Below are positions 37,288 to 46,271 of a DNA stretch of 53,466 bases, piece by piece. Location: assembly GCA_013288555.1 (NCBI GenBank), contig JABDBQ010000015.1:1181-54646 (forward strand), in the 5' to 3' direction. Numbering within the stretch: the stretch's first letter is position 1; each line of letters starts with the position of its first letter. A program made the position numbers and the translations under genes. Under the pieces are notes generated by a model. That model was not told the DNA's origin and made no database searches. It saw only the letters and a program-made list of their open reading frames with translations. This DNA is from Bacteroidota bacterium (GTDB taxonomy: Bacteria > Bacteroidota > Bacteroidia > CAILMK01).

Positions 37288-40200
37288 ATGTTTGAATTTC
37301 TGAATAAAATACTCGGCAATAAGTCAGGCAGGGACATGAAAACCCTTAATCCACGGGTTCCGGCCATTCTTGCCATATATGATGAGCTGCACACTTTAAG
37401 CAACGACGCATTGCGCGCCAGGTCAGCCGGATTCCGGAAATCTATTGCCGAAGCACTGCAAAGTATTGATGCTGAGAAAGAAAAAATACAGGAACAACTC
37501 GACAAAGAGCCTGATATGGATCCTGTTGAAAAAGACGCTTTATTTAAACAGCTGGATGACCTAAAGAAAAAAAGGAACGAAAGCCTTGAGAAAGAATTAG
37601 ATGAGATTCTTCCTGAGGCTTTTGCGGTAATGAAAGAAACTGCCAAAAGGTTTACTGAAAACAAAGACATCCGTTCCACGGCCACAGCCCGCGACCGTGA
37701 ATTGGCTGTAGACCAGGATTTTGTAGACATCGAAGGCGATGAAGCTGTTTATCATAATTCATGGGAAGCAGCAGGCATTACCATTACCTGGGACATGGTA
37801 CATTTCGATGTACAGTTGATCGGGGGTATGGTATTGCACCAGGGTAAAATTGCGGAGATGGCTACTGGTGAAGGGAAAACGCTGGTTTCTACGCTGCCAG
37901 CCTATCTAAATGCTCTTGCCGGCCAAGGGGTTCATATCGTAACTGTGAATGATTTCCTTGCCCGTCGTGACTGCGAATGGATGGCGCCAATCTATGAATT
38001 CCTGGGTATCAGGGTTGATTGTATTGAATATTACGAGCCGAATTCTGAAGAAAGAAAGCAGGCATATCTTGCCGATATCACCTACGGAACCAATAATGAA
38101 TTTGGTTTCGATTACCTGCGCGACAATATGGCACGTGAGCCGGAAGAAATTGTACAACGGGCACACCATTTTGCCATGGTCGATGAGGTTGACTCCGTTT
38201 TGATTGACGATGCACGTACGCCGCTTATTATTTCGGGGCCTACGCCTAAAGGAGATATTCACCAGTTTTTTGAAATGAAACCCTTTGTGGAGAAACTGGT
38301 AAATGCCCAAAAACAATATGTAAATAAAGCATTAGCTAAATGCAAGGAAATGCTTTCGAGAGTCGAAAAACTTTCAAAAGACGAAGAAAAAGAAGCCGGC
38401 ACATTGCTTTTGCAATGTTTCAGAGGGCTTCCGAAAAATAAAGCGCTCATAAAATTCCTGAGTGAAACAGGCAATAGGGCTTTTCTCCAGAAATGGGAAA
38501 ACTACTATATGCAGGAACAAAGCAAATATATGCCTGAAGCAGACAAGGAATTGTATTTTGTAATTGATGAAAAAAACAACAGCATTGAGCTTGCTGAAAA
38601 AGGAATTGAGCTGATCAGTTCCTCAGGTGAAGATCATGATTTCTTCATTATGCCAGATGTAGGAGGCAGAATCGCAGACATTGAAAAGATAGAAGCAACC
38701 CCACAAAAGAAACTGGAACTTAAGGATGAATTGATGCAGGATTTTGCAGTAAAATCAGAACGCATCCATACCGTAAACCAATTGTTAAAAGCTTATACCC
38801 TTTTTGAAATAGATGTGGAATACATTGTTTCAGAAGGGAAAATCAAGATCGTAGATGAGCAAACCGGCCGTATCCTTGATGGCAGAAGATATTCAGACGG
38901 ACTTCATCAAGCCATTGAAGCTAAGGAAAATGTTACTATTGAAGCTGCAACACAGACTTATGCAACAGTTACCCTTCAGAACTATTTCAGGATGTATCAC
39001 AAACTGTGTGGTATGACAGGTACAGCAGAAACGGAAGCCGCGGAACTCTGGAACATCTATAAACTGGACGTAGTAACAGTTCCAACCAATAAAGATATCA
39101 TTCGTGAAGACAGGCAGGATCTCGTTTACAAAACCACACGTGAAAAATACAATGCGGTAATAACAGAGATTAATGACCTTATTACCAAAGGGCGCCCGGT
39201 TCTTGTAGGTACCACCTCAGTAGAAATTTCAGAATTGCTGAGCAGGATGTTACGTCAAAGAGGTATTAAACATAATGTACTCAACGCGAAACAGCACCAG
39301 AGAGAGGCTGAAATCGTTCAGGAGGCTGGACAGGCTGGAACAGTAACCATTGCAACCAACATGGCCGGTCGTGGTACGGATATCAAACTCGGACCTGGTG
39401 TAAAAGATGCCGGTGGACTTGCAATTGTAGGTACGGAACGTCACGAATCAAGACGTGTTGATAGGCAGTTGCGCGGTCGTGCAGGAAGGCAGGGAGACCC
39501 GGGAAGTTCACAGTTCTATGTTTCCCTCGAAGACAACCTGATGCGTTTGTTCGGATCGGACAGGATGGCAAAAGCAATGGATAGTTTTGGATACAAAGAA
39601 GGCGATGTGATCCAGCATTCCATGATCACCAAATCCATTGAAAGAGCACAGAAAAAAGTAGAGCAAAACAATTTCGGTATACGTAAAAGGCTGCTTGAGT
39701 TTGATGATGTCATGAATTCACAACGCGAAATCATTTACAAGCGCAGGAGGAATGCACTGTATGGTGAAAGACTCGAACTGGACATTGACCAGATGCTGGA
39801 AGACTTTGTAAGTGAACTTGTTTCCCAATATCATCCTGCAGGAGATTTCCAGAGTTTGGAACTTGATTTATTGAGATTTCTCGCAGCAGATTTACCCTTT
39901 GACGATAAGGAATTCATGAATGGGAAGGCAGAAGAGTTGTCTGATACCCTTTATGAGCATTTACTTGCTCACTATAAACGCAAATCAGCCTCTATTGCAG
40001 AAAGATCCATGCCTGTGATATCACAGATCTATAATGAACAAGGCAAAACTGTCGAAAATATTGTCGTTCCTTTTACCGATTCTGTACGACAGGCACATGT
40101 AGTTGTTCCATTGAAAAAAGCTTATGAAAGTGGTGGCAAAGAGCTGATTAAAGCTTACGAAAAAATTATTACACTTTCATTGATTGATGACGCATGGAAA

Positions 40201-40611
40201 GAACATTTAAGAGAATTGGATGAATTGCGTCAATCGGTTCAAAATGCATCATACGAACAGAAAGACCCGCTTTTGATTTATAAATTTGAATCATTCAAGC
40301 TCTTTGGAGACATGCTTTCCCGGATTTCCAAAGATGTATTGACGGCATTATTTAAAGGGCATATCGAAAATCAGGAACAGGAACCGCCACGCGAGTCAAG
40401 AAAAATGCCCAAACCTCAAAACCAGCCAAAATTAAGAACAAGTCGCGATGATATCTATAACGGCGGTGGTGATAATGGTAACGCAGTTTTAGCTGGCAAT
40501 GAGCCAAAACCGGAACCTGTGAAAGTCGGAGAAAAAGTGGGTCGGAATGATCCATGCCCTTGCGGCAGTGGCAAAAAGTACAAAAACTGTCATGGCAAAG
40601 ACGAGCAATAA
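37288..40611 (+). CDS. secA: Preprotein translocase ATPase SecA
   Basis: 1107 aa, about 200 longer than E. coli SecA, as is usual in Bacteroidota, because of an insert around 325-450 (KFLSETGNRAF region) and an extended C-tail. It drives proteins through SecYEG with ATP. Walker A (ATGEGKTL), DEVDSVLIDDARTPL (DEAD-like), and the motif GRGTDIKLGPG are visible. The C-terminal zinc-binding SecB/ribosome site reads PCPCGSGKKYKNCHG. The window carries many exported proteins that depend on it. A SPOR-domain gene follows after 5 bp. Confidence 0.98.
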   Translation: MFEFLNKILGNKSGRDMKTLNPRVPAILAIYDELHTLSNDALRARSAGFRKSIAEALQSIDAEKEKIQEQLDKEPDMDPVEKDALFKQLDDLKKKRNESLEKELDEILPEAFAVMKETAKRFTENKDIRSTATARDRELAVDQDFVDIEGDEAVYHNSWEAAGITITWDMVHFDVQLIGGMVLHQGKIAEMATGEGKTLVSTLPAYLNALAGQGVHIVTVNDFLARRDCEWMAPIYEFLGIRVDCIEYYEPNSEERKQAYLADITYGTNNEFGFDYLRDNMAREPEEIVQRAHHFAMVDEVDSVLIDDARTPLIISGPTPKGDIHQFFEMKPFVEKLVNAQKQYVNKALAKCKEMLSRVEKLSKDEEKEAGTLLLQCFRGLPKNKALIKFLSETGNRAFLQKWENYYMQEQSKYMPEADKELYFVIDEKNNSIELAEKGIELISSSGEDHDFFIMPDVGGRIADIEKIEATPQKKLELKDELMQDFAVKSERIHTVNQLLKAYTLFEIDVEYIVSEGKIKIVDEQTGRILDGRRYSDGLHQAIEAKENVTIEAATQTYATVTLQNYFRMYHKLCGMTGTAETEAAELWNIYKLDVVTVPTNKDIIREDRQDLVYKTTREKYNAVITEINDLITKGRPVLVGTTSVEISELLSRMLRQRGIKHNVLNAKQHQREAEIVQEAGQAGTVTIATNMAGRGTDIKLGPGVKDAGGLAIVGTERHESRRVDRQLRGRAGRQGDPGSSQFYVSLEDNLMRLFGSDRMAKAMDSFGYKEGDVIQHSMITKSIERAQKKVEQNNFGIRKRLLEFDDVMNSQREIIYKRRRNALYGERLELDIDQMLEDFVSELVSQYHPAGDFQSLELDLLRFLAADLPFDDKEFMNGKAEELSDTLYEHLLAHYKRKSASIAERSMPVISQIYNEQGKTVENIVVPFTDSVRQAHVVVPLKKAYESGGKELIKAYEKIITLSLIDDAWKEHLRELDELRQSVQNASYEQKDPLLIYKFESFKLFGDMLSRISKDVLTALFKGHIENQEQEPPRESRKMPKPQNQPKLRTSRDDIYNGGGDNGNAVLAGNEPKPEPVKVGEKVGRNDPCPCGSGKKYKNCHGKDEQ

Positions 40612-40616
40612 TATTG

Positions 40617-41039
40617 ATGCCTAAAAAAACCTGGTATATATTATCTGTTTTGATCTGCCTGACTTTTGGAGTTCATGCACAAGATGAGGGCAAAGATGCA
40701 TCCAATCAAAAAAAAGGGGTTGTTCGCATCATAGCTGATACCCAGTTGGTTCACGATATAAAACCATCTGTACCCGGTGATGATGGTCCACAGATGTCCG
40801 GATATCGGATCCAGGTATATGCTGGAACTGAAAGAGAAACAGCCCAGAAACTTAAAAATGAAATTGCCATTAATTATGGGGTTCGCACATATATGATATA
40901 TGAATCCCCTTATTTTAAGATAAGGGTAGGTGATTTCAGGAGCAGAATGGAAGCCCAGCAGATGTTCCATACCCTAAAGCAGAAATATACAAGCATCTTA
41001 CTCGTCCCGGGGCTTATTAATCTTCCTGAATTAAAGTAG
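40617..41039 (+). CDS. Exported SPOR-domain protein
   Basis: 140 aa from the ATG at 40617, 5 bp after secA; a longer frame reading back into secA is rejected because the signal peptide begins here (MPKKTWYILSVLICLTFGVHAQ). Residues about 65-135 form a SPOR domain (YRIQVYAGTERETAQKL, FKIRVGDFRSRMEAQQM), which binds denuded peptidoglycan glycan strands at division sites. There is no other domain, so it is a periplasmic small SPOR protein, probably co-transcribed with secA. Confidence 0.88.
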   Translation: MPKKTWYILSVLICLTFGVHAQDEGKDASNQKKGVVRIIADTQLVHDIKPSVPGDDGPQMSGYRIQVYAGTERETAQKLKNEIAINYGVRTYMIYESPYFKIRVGDFRSRMEAQQMFHTLKQKYTSILLVPGLINLPELK

Positions 41040-41135
41040 CAGTTTTAGCATTTTCTTTTAATTTTCTAATTTGACTTTAGAATACTTTGCATTCTTTGCG
41101 AAAAAACTTTGCGTTCTTTGTAGCCAGAACAATAA

Positions 41136-41207
41136 AGCCGCGAAGACCCAAAGACTCAAAGAAAAGTAAATAAAAAGTAAACTTAGTGTCTTCGGGTCTT
41201 TGTGGCT
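41136..41207. repeat. Imperfect inverted repeat of the GAAGACCCAAAGAC type
   Basis: The left arm, 41136-41155, and right arm, 41188-41207, match at 17 of 20 positions when folded; the three others can be G:T pairs. The loop is 32 bases. The upstream 60 bases repeat CTTTGC and TTCTTTG words. Confidence 0.75.
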
Positions 41208-41220
41208 AAAAAACAATATT

Positions 41221-42408
41221 TTGATACTAGAAAACATCATAAAACAAAAATCCGAGGCTTATTTCGAGGAAATCAAAGCAATCAGGAGGCATATCCATTC
41301 TCACCCCGAGTTATCTTTTGAAGAATTTAAAACCAGCGCCTATGTTGCTCAGAAACTGAGTGAATGGGGTATAAACCCAACTGTTATTGGCGGCACAGGA
41401 ATCGTTGCATATATCGAAGGCAAAAACTCTGGTAAAAAAACAGTAATGCTCAGGGCAGACCTGGACGCATTGCCTATTCATGAGAAAGTAATATCAGAAT
41501 ACAGGTCATTAAACGAGGGTGTTATGCATGCCTGCGGTCATGATGTTCATACATCGAGCCTGCTGGGAGCGGCGAAAATTTTGAATGAACTTAAAGGTGA
41601 TTTTGAAGGCACTGTCAAGCTTGTATTTCAACCCGGTGAGGAAAAGCTACCTGGTGGGGCAAGCATTCTTATCAAGGAAGGCGTATTAAATCCCAGGCCA
41701 GACGCCATTATTGGTCAGCACGTTATGCCTGAACTTGAAGTGGGCAAAGTCGGATTCAGACCCGGTTTGTACATGGCATCAACCGATGAAATATATATAA
41801 CAGTTAAAGGCAAAGGTGGCCACGGCGCCATGCCACACCAAAATATTGACCCGGTATTGATCTCCGCACATCTTATCGTTGCGCTGCAACAAGTGGTAAG
41901 CCGCTGGGCAAAACCTTCAATACCAACCGTTTTATCATTTGGCAAAGTAGAGGCCGATGGCGCAACAAATGTGATTCCTGACGAAGTAAAAATTGAAGGC
42001 ACCTTCCGCACCTTTGATGAGGAATGGCGCAGGTCAGCACATGAAAAAATGAAAACTCTTGCAAAAGGGCTTGTAGAAAGCATGGGTGGTACTGTGGAGT
42101 TTAATATCATGCCCGGATATCCCTTTCTGAAAAATGATGAGGACCTTACAAAACATCTCCAAAATGCTGCTATAAATTATCTTGGCAAAGAGAATGTTAT
42201 CGACTTGGACCTCAGGACCACGGGAGAAGATTTTGCATTTTATACCCATTATGCATCCTGCTGCTTTTACAGACTGGGCGTAGGGAATTCTGAAAAAGGA
42301 ATAAATGCCCCTGTCCATTCTCCATTTTTTGATATTGATGAAAACGCACTCAAAACAGGAATGGGTATGATGGCATGGCTTGCATTGAGCGAGTTGAGCA
42401 TGGAATAA
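41221..42408 (+). CDS. M20-family amidohydrolase (N-acyl-amino-acid/IAA-hydrolase type)
   Basis: 395 aa from TTG at 41221. The frame stays open back to a TTG at 41200, but the bases before 41207 belong to an intergenic repeat. No ATG occurs near the start. The two-domain metallopeptidase is clear: RRHIHSHPELSFEE, HACGHDVHTSSLLGAA, QPGEEKLPGGA, GKGGHGAMPHQNIDP in the lid domain, and TTGEDFAFY near the end. These enzymes remove acyl groups from amino acids or similar amides in the cytoplasm. There is no signal peptide. Confidence 0.92.
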   Translation: MILENIIKQKSEAYFEEIKAIRRHIHSHPELSFEEFKTSAYVAQKLSEWGINPTVIGGTGIVAYIEGKNSGKKTVMLRADLDALPIHEKVISEYRSLNEGVMHACGHDVHTSSLLGAAKILNELKGDFEGTVKLVFQPGEEKLPGGASILIKEGVLNPRPDAIIGQHVMPELEVGKVGFRPGLYMASTDEIYITVKGKGGHGAMPHQNIDPVLISAHLIVALQQVVSRWAKPSIPTVLSFGKVEADGATNVIPDEVKIEGTFRTFDEEWRRSAHEKMKTLAKGLVESMGGTVEFNIMPGYPFLKNDEDLTKHLQNAAINYLGKENVIDLDLRTTGEDFAFYTHYASCCFYRLGVGNSEKGINAPVHSPFFDIDENALKTGMGMMAWLALSELSME

Positions 42409-42506
42409 TCTGTTGTTCTTTATTTTAATAATTTGGGTTCCGGGAAGTTATGACCGGCTGGCAATTAATGCCCTATAATCATTAAAACACGAATAAATAA
42501 TTTTTT

Positions 42507-42541
42507 AATAAAATTTTATTTGCAGGAATAAAATTTTATTT
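42507..42541. repeat. Two copies of a 14-bp AT palindrome
   Basis: AATAAAATTTTATT, itself a perfect palindrome, occurs at 42507 and 42527, exactly 20 bp apart, before the lipoprotein gene. It could be a paired operator or simple AT sequence. Confidence 0.5.
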
Positions 42542-42548
42542 TTAGAAT

Positions 42549-42579
42549 TGTCTCCCAATTAATTAGAGTCTGGGAGACA
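42549..42579 (+). promoter_or_regulatory. 9-bp inverted repeat over the start of a lipoprotein gene
   Basis: TGTCTCCCA (42549-42557) and TGGGAGACA (42571-42579) with a 13-base loop, ending 2 bases before the ATG. The right arm contains GGGAG, the only Shine-Dalgarno-like sequence here, so a fold in the mRNA would hide it. Confidence 0.6.
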
Positions 42580-42581
42580 CC

Positions 42582-43862
42582 ATGAAAAAACTGCTTTTTT
42601 ACTTTAAAGGGCTATTTTTTGCCCTGTTTCTTGTCTTGGTTTCAGGTTCGTGTCTAAAAACGAATGTTGCCCCAAATAGCGCTACCAGCCCAATTCATTT
42701 TCATAATGGAACCAGTAACCTCGCTGTTACGTCTTCATTTGGTATTGCAGGCACTTTGGCTACGAAAGATGGAGGTTTCGTGGTTTACGGTTCCGCACAG
42801 TCCCTTACCTCAGGGGGAGGCTTTGGTGGCTCCGATATATTTCTCATGAGATTTGATAAGTCTGGAAATGAATCCTGGTTTAAAGACTATAATAACCAGG
42901 GTGTCATCTTCGGTATTTCTGAAGCTACCGATGGCGGTTTTGTCTTATTTACCGGGGGCAATTTCCAGATTGGTTCAGGTATATTTGGATATACAAATTA
43001 TTTGCTAAAAACAGACGAAGGGGGAAAAGAGGTTTGGTTAAAGCCCGTATTGAACAATTTAGGTAATTTTAACATGACAGGCTTATGTGTAGGCAAAGAT
43101 GGGGCAATCTATACGGTTGGTAACCAGAACGTGAATGGTATGTGGTCTAATTTTATTTATAAGGCCAACGGTAATGGAGATTCATTATGGTTAAGAACTA
43201 TACAATTAAACGGAATAGCCCCAGGTGCTATGTACACTCCAGTATATTCGATGATATGCGATGTAGACGGATCCCTGGTCTGTTGCTTGTCTGCCGAGGT
43301 GAATTATGTAGCAGGTACCAGTTTTTACATGGCCCGTTTTGATAGTGCAGGAAATTCAAGGTCATATAGAAATGTATTTTCATTCCCTGCAGGCTATAGC
43401 CCGGGCCAGTTCCGCAGTCCTATGACCATTGATGCATCTGGCAACTACAACCTCAGCTTCAGTATGGTAAAAACGGTTAGCACTTCGCCGCCTGCCATAG
43501 CAAACCAATGTAATAATATAACCATTTATAAAAATTTTAATGTTCTTTCGTCACATGTTTTGGATACTGCAACAACAAGCAGCAATATTTTTTTTCTGAA
43601 TGATAATGCGGGAAACATTTATGAACTTGTACAAGGGAAGCCATATATTAGCTATGGCCAGAACGAGGGGACATTCAGCTTTACTAAAAAGAACAGTCAG
43701 GGGGTGGTCGTTACTAATAAAACTTATCCCGGTACCCCTTGCGGACTTTATTTTAATTCCAATAACGACATCGTGGTGAGCGGTACTTCTTTGAATCCTT
43801 TATCCGATTTCAGCACAATATTTACCCTGGAACTTGATCAAAACGGCCAACCTGTAAAATAA
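42582..43862 (+). CDS. Beta-propeller lipoprotein, first of a tandem pair
   Basis: 426 aa. The lipoprotein signal ends in VSGSC (Cys24). The mature part has repeated blades of about 50 residues with phrases such as GGFVVYGSAQS, SGNESWFKDY, DGGFVLFTGG and AGNSRSYRN, as in Bacteroidota propeller proteins related to SBBP repeats. No enzymatic motif is seen. The gene is 21 bp ahead of a clear paralogue, and an inverted repeat overlaps its translation start. A surface-exposed binding or sensing role is possible. Confidence 0.8.
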   Translation: MKKLLFYFKGLFFALFLVLVSGSCLKTNVAPNSATSPIHFHNGTSNLAVTSSFGIAGTLATKDGGFVVYGSAQSLTSGGGFGGSDIFLMRFDKSGNESWFKDYNNQGVIFGISEATDGGFVLFTGGNFQIGSGIFGYTNYLLKTDEGGKEVWLKPVLNNLGNFNMTGLCVGKDGAIYTVGNQNVNGMWSNFIYKANGNGDSLWLRTIQLNGIAPGAMYTPVYSMICDVDGSLVCCLSAEVNYVAGTSFYMARFDSAGNSRSYRNVFSFPAGYSPGQFRSPMTIDASGNYNLSFSMVKTVSTSPPAIANQCNNITIYKNFNVLSSHVLDTATTSSNIFFLNDNAGNIYELVQGKPYISYGQNEGTFSFTKKNSQGVVVTNKTYPGTPCGLYFNSNNDIVVSGTSLNPLSDFSTIFTLELDQNGQPVK

Positions 43863-43883
43863 TAATAAATACCTGGAATAAAT

Positions 43884-45131
43884 ATGATCAAAGCTCTTGC
43901 GAAATACTTTTGGTTAAATAGTGCCATTCTTATTTTGATGGCACTTGGTTCAGGTTGCAATAAAGTCAGTGAGACGCCGACTCCTGGTCTTCCGATACGA
44001 GTCTATAATTTAGACCCAAATGCCACTTTCAATGGGATTACATCTGACAAAAACGGCAACATCTATACCATGGAGAACAAGTCTGATTCCGATTCGGTTT
44101 TGATCAGGAAAGTTAGCCCCAATGGAAACCCTGTTTGGCGAAAAGGGTTGGCTTATCCTCAAATGCATATCTCTGGTTTCATAATTCATGATATCGGCGA
44201 TGGACTCCTTCTCATTATTGATACAGGTAGGTCGGGCCAGTACAGCAGCAGATTTATATTAGAGAGCAAAATGGACTATGATGGCAATGTTCTCTGGACA
44301 AAAACGTTGCCATTTTTCCAGGTTTCAAATATTTCTGTAGGACCTAACCAGGATTATATGTTATATGGATCCTGGCTTGATTTGAAATATAACTTCTTTT
44401 TACCTTATGCTGTCAAAAGTGATTTAAATGGTAAAGTAATCTGGCAAAAAGAATTTTCGCAGTTCCCCTGGGACGCACAATTTGATAATACCACTTCCTC
44501 AGGCTTTTTTACCAGGGATGATGGGTTTGCTTTTTATGGTAATAGCCCTAACCCATTTAATCATGTTCTTATAACCCGGGTAGACCCGGCTGGCAATGTG
44601 ATGTGGAATGACACCGTAGGGCCAGCCGATTGCCAGGCTGCTTTTAGTTTCACGGGCAGTATCAGTGCCTGTACCAGCACCGGGGGGTGCGAAACTGCTG
44701 ATGGCCACCTCGTATTTGGCATTGGTGCAAGCGCTAAGTTTGGCCAGGCTACTTATATGTTTGCTGCTGTTTGTGATAAAAATGGAAATGGTATGAGTGT
44801 AAAAAACCTGAACCTGCCTATTGAAAATAATGGAGGCGGCATTTCAGGTGCAAATTTTGGCATGACGCCTGATAACGGATTTTATATCGGTACAAACACA
44901 ACAATAAAAGGTATTGTATCGAAAAACAACCTGATCATTGCCAAATATGACGCCGGTTTCAACTCTAAGTTTACTAAAACCTACGGAGGATATTATGACC
45001 TGAACTCAGGCACAGTGATTCCATACAATAATGGCGGATTCCTGATGGGGATGACTACCCCCGCCTTTGGGAAAGGGGCAAACGGGATTCAGATAACTTT
45101 TATGGTAGTGGATGAGAACGGTAATCAATGA
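43884..45131 (+). CDS. Beta-propeller lipoprotein, second of a tandem pair
   Basis: 415 aa. The lipobox is LGSGC, followed by NKVSETPTPG. The blades share the wording of the preceding protein (GNPVWRKGL, GNVLWTKTL, GKVIWQKEF, GNVMWNDTV). There is a Gly-rich loop with GGCETADGHLVFGIG. It follows the first gene by 21 bp and is probably in the same operon. Function is unknown; the pair looks like a local duplication followed by strong divergence. Confidence 0.8.
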   Translation: MIKALAKYFWLNSAILILMALGSGCNKVSETPTPGLPIRVYNLDPNATFNGITSDKNGNIYTMENKSDSDSVLIRKVSPNGNPVWRKGLAYPQMHISGFIIHDIGDGLLLIIDTGRSGQYSSRFILESKMDYDGNVLWTKTLPFFQVSNISVGPNQDYMLYGSWLDLKYNFFLPYAVKSDLNGKVIWQKEFSQFPWDAQFDNTTSSGFFTRDDGFAFYGNSPNPFNHVLITRVDPAGNVMWNDTVGPADCQAAFSFTGSISACTSTGGCETADGHLVFGIGASAKFGQATYMFAAVCDKNGNGMSVKNLNLPIENNGGGISGANFGMTPDNGFYIGTNTTIKGIVSKNNLIIAKYDAGFNSKFTKTYGGYYDLNSGTVIPYNNGGFLMGMTTPAFGKGANGIQITFMVVDENGNQ

Positions 45132-45187
45132 ATCAGGGGTTAGGAGTAAGTGATAAGTAGTGCAGGGAGAAATAAAAAGATAAAACA

Positions 45188-46171
45188 ATGAAGCTGAATT
45201 TGTTATTGATTATAAGTTTATTAACGGCGATGGCAGGCGAGGCGCAGATCAATGACCATCTGGTAGCGTACTATCCATTCAATCATAATGGGCTTGACGC
45301 TACGGGTCATGGGTTTAATGGAAAAATTGAGCCCACTTATATAGCATATGCCGGGGTATATGACACGCTGTCAACTTGTATACCAGACAGGTTTGGCAAA
45401 GCAAACAGCGCGTATTTCTTTTATTCCCAAAATTCACCGGGATTCTCAGTAGATACGATAAACACCGCTCTTTTCTATTCCGCATGTTCCGTTTCTTTCT
45501 GGTTCAATGCTACTTCTACCGACAATAATTATGTACAGGTATTTAATCAAAATGGTACAAACCAGTGGCTGAACGCATATTTTGTCTGGGTTTCGCCAAA
45601 TATATGGCAACTCTTTGCCCAATTCGGCGGGGCACCCCAGATTAGTTCTCAGCCTACCCGCTGGTTCACAGATGCACAATGGAACAATTTTATCCTTACA
45701 TGTTCTTATAAAAGCAAGAACGCCACAGAATTTCTCATTACCACCAAGGCCTATTTTAATGGCACCTATGTAGCCGGCGACTCCATAGTCACCCCGAAAT
45801 TCCTTGCTCCAACGACCGGGGACCTCCAGATGGCCGAGAATGGCTATGTTTGCCTTGATGATATCAGACTTTACAACAAAGTGCTTTCTCCCAGTGATAT
45901 ATCAACTCTAGCCAATGACAAACCCGGTGGCATTGCCGGCATAAGCCCCGTAACCAACAGTAATATATCCATTTATCCAAACCCTGCAAAAGATAAAATT
46001 TATATTTCAGAAGATGCGATGATCGGGATTTACAACATGAACGGACGACTCATAAAAAACGAAGACAATAAAAGAGAACTTGATGTTTCGGGATTGAAAC
46101 CGGGAATATACCTATTGGCCATTCGAACCAAAGATGGGATAAATTATCAAAAGCAGGTTATTGAACCTTAG
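45188..46171 (+). CDS. LamG/concanavalin-fold secreted protein with T9SS type A sorting domain
   Basis: 327 aa. The signal peptide is MKLNLLLIISLLTAMAGEAQ. Residues about 25-235 form a LamG-like jelly roll (LVAYYPFNHNGLDATGHG, CSVSFWFNATS, VCLDDIRLYNKVLS), typical of domains that bind sugars or proteins. The C-terminus from about 260 (SIYPNPAKDKIYIS to YQKQVIEP) is the T9SS type A sorting domain. It lies 56 bp after the second propeller lipoprotein, behind a weak GATAAGTAG-type repeat. Confidence 0.87.
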   Translation: MKLNLLLIISLLTAMAGEAQINDHLVAYYPFNHNGLDATGHGFNGKIEPTYIAYAGVYDTLSTCIPDRFGKANSAYFFYSQNSPGFSVDTINTALFYSACSVSFWFNATSTDNNYVQVFNQNGTNQWLNAYFVWVSPNIWQLFAQFGGAPQISSQPTRWFTDAQWNNFILTCSYKSKNATEFLITTKAYFNGTYVAGDSIVTPKFLAPTTGDLQMAENGYVCLDDIRLYNKVLSPSDISTLANDKPGGIAGISPVTNSNISIYPNPAKDKIYISEDAMIGIYNMNGRLIKNEDNKRELDVSGLKPGIYLLAIRTKDGINYQKQVIEP

Positions 46172-46192
46172 GCAATTCATTTTAAAAAAAGT

Positions 46193-46222
46193 TTTGTTTC
46201 TATATATAAATGTATAGTTTTG
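46193..46222 (+). promoter_or_regulatory. Complete Bacteroidota promoter for the TPR-barrel gene trio
   Basis: TTTG (46193-46196), an 18-base spacer, then TAGTTTTG (46215-46222). It lies 49 bases before the first ATG and could drive all three genes. Confidence 0.7.
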
Positions 46223-46271
46223 TCATTAGAAAGCAATTGGGGTAAATCTAAGAGTATTAAAAATTTGCATT

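Noticed and set aside
37206-37730. 174-codon Ser-rich minus frame at the secA start
   Set aside because: Complement of the secA coding sequence and promoter, with the composition of an antisense frame.
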